Shown here: positions 59,010-64,000 of the stretch, piece by piece
Layout: every line of letters begins with the position of its first letter
Position numbering within the stretch: the first letter of the stretch is position 1
NCBI GenBank assembly: GCA_032717465.1
Contig: CM064669.1
Coordinates: 45,329,695 to 45,393,694, forward strand
Reading direction: 5' to 3'
From: Coenobita brevimanus
Lineage: Eukaryota; Arthropoda; Malacostraca; Decapoda; Coenobitidae
DNA: 64,000 nt
The notes under the pieces: generated by a model
What the model was told of the DNA's origin: nothing
Seen by the model: the letters and a program-made list of their open reading frames with translations, nothing else
The model's database searches: none
Position numbers and translations under genes: made by a program

Positions 59010-59580
59010 CCGGCTACTGGCCATGGCCTGGGAGGAGGAGCGGCTACAGGCCAACTCAGGGGAACCTTCAGAGCGGCTACAGGCCGACTCAGGGGCACCT
59101 TCAGAGCGGCTACAGGCCGACTCAGGGGCACCTTCAGAGCGGCTACAGGCCGTCTCCTGCAGAAGGGTTGAGTGGCTACTGGCTGTCTCTCGAGGGGCAC
59201 CTTCAGAGTGGCTACAGGCCGTCTCCTGACGAAGGTGGGAGCGGCTACAGGCCGTCTCCTGTTTGCCTCTGGAGTGGCTACAGGCCATCTCCTGTAGGAG
59301 TGTCCGGCGGTTACAGGCCGTCTCATTGGGGGCACCTTTGGAGTGGCTACAGGCCGTCTCATTGGGGGCACCTTCGGAGCGGCTACAGGCCATCTCCTGA
59401 CAAAGGGGGGAGCGGCTACAGGCCGTCTCCTGCAGGAGGGTTGAGCAGCTACAGGCCGTCTCCTGCAGGAGGGTTGAGCAGCTACAGGCCGTCTCGTTAG
59501 GGGCACCTTCAGAGCGGCTACAGGCCGTCTCCTGTTTTCCTCCAGAGCGACTGCAGGCCGTCTCCTGTAGGAGGGTTGAG
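59010..59580 (-). repeat. LTR minisatellite, 33-36-bp units (5' LTR)
   Basis: GAGCGGCTACAGGCCGTCTC followed by CTGCAGGAGGGTT or ATTGGGGGCACCTTC. Unit lengths stay multiples of three, so a minus-strand frame of about 250 codons reads ETACSRS/ETACSCS-type repeats. I treat it as a by-product of the repeat, not a protein gene. Confidence 0.85.
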
Positions 59581-59835
59581 CGGCTACCGGCCATCTCAGG
59601 GGTGCTGACTGGAGCTGGAGTAACAGCTCCACCCTGATGTTGGTTGGGAACGGCTTGCCCGGTAGGTAGTCTTGTATTCCTGCTATGGTGGAAGCGGGCA
59701 AGCTCCGGGTCATAGGGGCACGTGGCCTGGGCGGACTTGTGTCGTTGTCACCCTGAGTCCCGGTGTGCTGTCGGTGTTCCTCTGTGGGCTCCTGGGGATG
59801 TTATGTCGCCCTCTGTGGCACTTTACTGCATTTTA

Positions 59836-59952
59836 ATATATATATATATATAGGTAAATAGCAAGATAGATAGACACAATTATATATATATATTCTTAAA
59901 TGTCGGGACCATGGATGATGGATGGATATATATATATATATATATATATATA

Positions 59953-59993
<41 letters not shown>

Positions 59994-59998
59994 TAAAA
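59836..59998. repeat. (TA)n-rich tract with short unique island
   Basis: TA repeats on both sides of a GATAGATAGACACAATT...CATGGATGATGGATGG island. Confidence 0.9.
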
Positions 59999-60949
59999 AA
60001 AAACAAAAAGGAAAACAAAGCAAAAAAGTAACAAGTGAGAAGTGAGAAAAAACTAGAGTAGGACGATCAATGATGGGTGATGAGAGAAGGAGTGGAAGAC
60101 ACACTGCAGAGGCCAGTGGAGGGGATAGCGTAGGAGGGAGGTGGAGGTCGGGGAACTGAACAACGATGGCAAGGAAGGAAAGAGAGGTCCATATAAGTAC
60201 CCTAGCACAGCAGCAGCACCAATCACCATCATCAGTCACCATTACCCCTCAATCACAAAACAAACATTAACATTTACCATCAATAACTATCACCCATATT
60301 TCTAATGGTACTCCAGAACAGCAGCTGCATGGATAAAAATGGCTGCTAGCACATAGAAATGAATGCATACTTTTATTTCTGGAGGTTCTACTGTATTTCC
60401 AATGTGAATCTGTTGCTGTTGGCATGATTAAGGCAGTTCTGGCCAATTTCTTTCCACTGTTTAACTATAGGTAACTCAACTTTAAGCCGCAACTGAAGTG
60501 AATGTGGTGATGTGGGAGTGCCCTAATACGTAAATGTAAATAACACTTACTGAGAATGTCCAGATCCTGCTGTATTTACTATGATAAGGTCTTAATATCT
60601 TAGGGGAACACTTGACAATAACTCACTGTTTCTCATAACTACTGAACTACAGTATGCATAATAAACATGGAAACCTTCCTGATACATATGGTACCCTCAT
60701 ATGTATGTATCTATCAGTAACTTCTACCCCAAATGGTCATAAAATAAAAATTCCATTGAATATCAAACAAGCAGCCTCTTCAGGCACAGTGTACTTTTCA
60801 GTGTGTTCATAAATGATGAAAATTCCATGACAAACTGTATTTGAGATGAAAGATTTTGAAGTGTACACTCACACCACACACTTAAATTCACATTTTGAAC
60901 ATTGCAAAACAGTTAATGTTTATGACATCACAAAATTAAGAGTTCTTTC
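59999..60949. other. Unassigned AT-rich spacer
   Basis: No gene or repeat family recognised. Confidence 0.4.
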
Positions 60950-63527
60950 TATCTATTGCCAGTCGCCTCAATCCCGTAATGGGTGGCCACAAACAAATCG
61001 CCTCCATGTCGCCCTGTCCAATGCTACGTCACTGCCTTGCTCCTAGCTCACACCCACTTCTCTCATATACTTTCCACTCCATCCCTCCACCTCATCCTCG
61101 GCCTTCCCCCCTCCACCTCTCTTCATCAGTCTCTCGCTCTCCATCCTCTCCCCAAGGCCAAACCACCTCCATGTATTTCTCCTAATACTCTCACATCCAC
61201 ATCCACAGCACAGTGCTCTTCGACTTCCTCATTTGTCTGTCTGTCTCTCCATGTAACTCCACATGCTCCTCTCAAATGACTCATTCCCACTGCTTTCACT
61301 CTTTGATTTGTGTCCTTCCAACAAGGTCCAAGTTTCACTTCCACACGTTAGAGTTGATATCACAATACTCTCACGTAGTTACTTTTTTACTTATATGTTC
61401 ACTTTCTTGTTCCTTATCACTGTTTTCAAAGAACCAGCAGCCTTTTTTCCCTGTTGTACCCTTTCAAGCATTTCACCCTCTAAACTTCCATCCTTACTCA
61501 TCACCCTACCCAAGTACTGAAACGCACTTGCATTTTCCATTCCTCCTCATCCAGCCCCACTGTATATTCAGTGACCACTTCTCTCAAAGACCATAACTTT
61601 ACTCTTCCCAATAGTCACCTTTAGATTCCGTTTCTTACAGTCCCAAACTCATTCACCAAGCCTTGCAGTTCCCCTTCGTCTTCACTGAACAATACAGTAT
61701 CATCTCCATACAACAGTACAGGGAGTTTCCAGCACTGCCCTCTCTCAATACAGCTGCTCCAACATCACTGTCCTACCTTGTATCTCTTTTACCTCATCCA
61801 TATACAGATTGAACTACCATGGAGACATGACACATCCCTTTTTCAATACATTTGGATAGAAAAATTCACTCAGTTTACTATCCACGCACACTGCAGCTTC
61901 AGCACCCTCATATAAACTCTTCACGGTATTCAACAACTTCCTATTTACCCCATAATTATATTAATACTTTCCACATTCCTTGTCCATCCACCCTGTCATA
62001 TGCTGTCTCCAAATCCATGAGGGTTGCATACAACTTCTTTCCCTTCTCTAAAAACTTTTCTACTAAAGACCTAAGAATGGATATCAGATCTACATAACCT
62101 CTTCCTTTCCTAAAGCCTCCCTGTTCTTCTCCAACTGACTCCTGTTATTTCCCTAACTCAGTCAATAAGTATCCTGCCACATACTTTTCCTATTACACTA
62201 AGAAGACAAATGCCCCTATGATTAACACACACTTTTTTCTGCTTTTCCTTTGTACAGAGGAATAATTATACCCAACTTCACATCCTCCCAAGCCAACCTG
62301 CACATTTTCCATATCCATTCTACTACAAATTCTCCCCGGTGCTTCAGCATTTCACCACACACTTCATTAATTCCTGGGGCTTTCCCCACTTTGACTTTCT
62401 TCATTGCTTCCACTACTTCCATCCTACTGATTCCTTCCTGTCTTCTCACCTTCCTCCCTCCTCCCAGCCATTTCCTGCAGCCACTTTTACTCGCATTCAT
62501 TCTCTATGTTCAACAGTTTCTTGAAGTGTTCTCTCCATCTGCTCACTTTTTCTCCCTTCACCACTAGCAATATACCATTTTTATCTTTCACTCGCCAACT
62601 TACGGTACTTCTTTATCACCCTGACTAGCTCTCTCTACCTCTTTCCAGAACATTTTCTTACATTCCCTCCACTTTACACTCAAATTCCTTCTTAAGTCCT
62701 CATCCACTCGCTTCATTCTCTCTCAAATTTTTTCACCGGTCTCTTCCTCTCTACATATCTTTCTCTCTTCTGTCCCTCAACTTCCACACCCGTTTCTCAT
62801 CCACTCACTATATGCTTTCTTCTTCTGCACCAATGCTTGTCTCACCTCTTCATTACACCATGCTGTTCCTTGCACTCCCTTTTGCCTTCTCTTCACTCCA
62901 AACCCCACCTCACATGCTGCAAAGATTTCTTCTGTGAATATTTTGCACACACCTTCCATGTTCCCCATCTGCTCCATATCATATTTACCCAATCTCTCCT
63001 GCAATCCTCTCTTATGTTCCACCATTTTCTCCATCTTCTTGCAGCCTTTCTACCTTCCTTGTATGAACTACTTCCTCTTGTCCTTCCCTTCTCCTCCTCC
63101 TCCATATCATTTGAACCTTGACTTTCACCACCACCACGTGGTGGTCAGAAAGTCCACTCCCCCAACCTCTGTATGCTCTCACATCCATTACACACCTTCT
63201 CATTCTATCATCCACACACACATAATCAATCATTGCCTTCCGTTCATTCAGTTTACCACCCTCCTTTCCCATCACTCACCACGTATACCTATGGATCATT
63301 TTGAGTCTAAAGAGGGTATTGGCTGTTACCAACCCCCCCTCCCTGCACAAATGCCCATTAGAGCACCGTCATTCTCATCCACTTCTTGAGGCACACTCCA
63401 CTCACCAACTACTCCATCCACCTTCACATTCCCTACTTTTCCATTCATATCTCCAATCAAAAACACCCTCATTCCATTCAAACTTTTCCATGCACACTTC
63501 CACATTTGTCCAGAACTCTTCAGAGTT
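60950..63527 (-). pseudogene. LINE-A copy, endonuclease to 3' end, heavily decayed
   Basis: The minus-strand copy begins in the endonuclease region (GTTCTGGACAAATGTGGAAG at about 63510) and runs to the 3' terminus with TATC tail (60950-60965). Pieces recognised are GWGSGLSDHHVVVVKVKVQM (63170), the basic linker, KVGKAPGINEVCGEMLKHRG (62390), the RT region near 61600-62100 and WTL-like C-terminal pieces near 61300. Frameshifts and stops are frequent. It is collinear with 9935-12578. Confidence 0.88.
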
Positions 63528-64000
63528 AAAAGGTTAAAAACACAGCAGTTCTCATCTTTTTATATGCAAAGTGCCAAATACTTGATGAGGGTAACATAAT
63601 GTTTAATATCATCACCAAAAATATATAAAGTCCAAGCATGAATCTCTCACATTGTTAGAAAATTTATTACACATCATTTTTTTCCCCCCCAACAGTTCCC
63701 AACAACTACAGGAAAAGAATTAGCTGGTTTTGGCACTTGGTTTAGCTTCCAGTTCATAGAAGCATCAGCAGTACCATGGCCTTGTGAGGATGACACATGA
63801 GGAAACATGGTACAGTACTATTTTTATGTATGTAAAACATTTTGCAAATCTATTAAAGCTGTTGGAACTCTCTTCTATAACACAGTGATAAATATTTTAA
63901 TGTGAAAGCTGATATTTAACCATACAACATCAGCTCTGCACCTGAAAAGATTAGGCTTTCAACGCCATTGTACAGTCTACTAAAAATCATTATATATATA
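63528..64000. other. Unassigned AT-rich end of window
   Basis: No supported feature. Confidence 0.4.

Larger units (their letters stand above)
57583..59835 (-). mobile_element. Gypsy B 5' LTR (with SINE insertion)
   Basis: The partner of 50585-52421. It is 2.25 kb, of which 0.32 kb is a SINE (58588-58911); the rest differs mainly in the number of minisatellite units (59010-59580). The outer edge abuts (TA)n at 59836. High similarity over the AT-rich part shows the two LTRs belong to one insertion. Confidence 0.9.

Noticed and set aside
58836..59594. 250-codon minus-strand frame with ETACSRS repeats (and its counterpart at 51660-52266)
   Set aside because: It lies in an LTR minisatellite with unit length a multiple of three; other frames are also open there.

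Overview
The window is eukaryotic, repeat-dominated DNA. I find no host gene, rRNA or tRNA gene, or any bacterial feature. Essentially every coding signal belongs to a transposable element. Long (TA)n arrays, CR1-like and RNase H-bearing non-LTR retrotransposons, Tc1 and piggyBac DNA transposons, tRNA-derived SINEs and a long-LTR Ty3/gypsy family together suggest an arthropod genome. A decapod crustacean is my best guess, as an inference from the style of the repeats only.

Layout. 1-8.3 kb: a 32-bp purine-rich minisatellite, fragments of one non-LTR family (called LINE-A here, RTE-like by its tail), and TTAA-flanked piggyBac-like inserts within those fragments. 8.7-9.1 kb: a long foldback. 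9.4-12.6 kb: the best LINE-A copy (endonuclease plus reverse transcriptase, frameshifted). 13-16.6 kb: LINE and SINE fragments and a minisatellite. 16.9-18.3 kb: a Tc1-like transposon with one nonsense codon, sitting in (TA)n. 19.1-19.5 kb: two piggyBac-type MITEs in tandem. 19.9-25.2 kb: a nested set of DNA transposons with a nearly intact piggyBac innermost. 25.2-28.0 kb: a TIR-bounded element with a broken DUF7869-like protein. 28.1-37.5 kb: a CR1-like LINE whose 3' tail is split by a 6.3-kb RNase H-bearing LINE, with a visible target-site duplication. 38.5-42.6 kb: LINE scraps, a 39-bp in-frame minisatellite and a 2-kb C-rich, G-poor repeat block. 42.6-49.5 kb: the 3' part of a plus-strand Ty3/gypsy element (A) and two long related LTR units. 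49.5-50.6 kb: a minus-strand LINE-A copy. 50.6-59.8 kb: a complete but decayed minus-strand Ty3/gypsy element (B) with 1.8-2.25 kb LTRs; one LTR carries a SINE. 61-63.5 kb: a further minus-strand LINE-A copy.

How the parts relate: the elements record successive insertions (LINE into LINE, piggyBac into LINE, piggyBac inside other DNA transposons, SINE into LTR). Most coding regions carry stops or frameshifts. The piggyBac (one homopolymer frameshift) and the Tc1 copy (one TGA) are closest to intact. The least explained signals are a conserved protein domain after the integrase and a Pro-rich spacer in both gypsy copies, LTRs that differ in their internal minisatellites, and the TIR element with the DUF7869-like protein.
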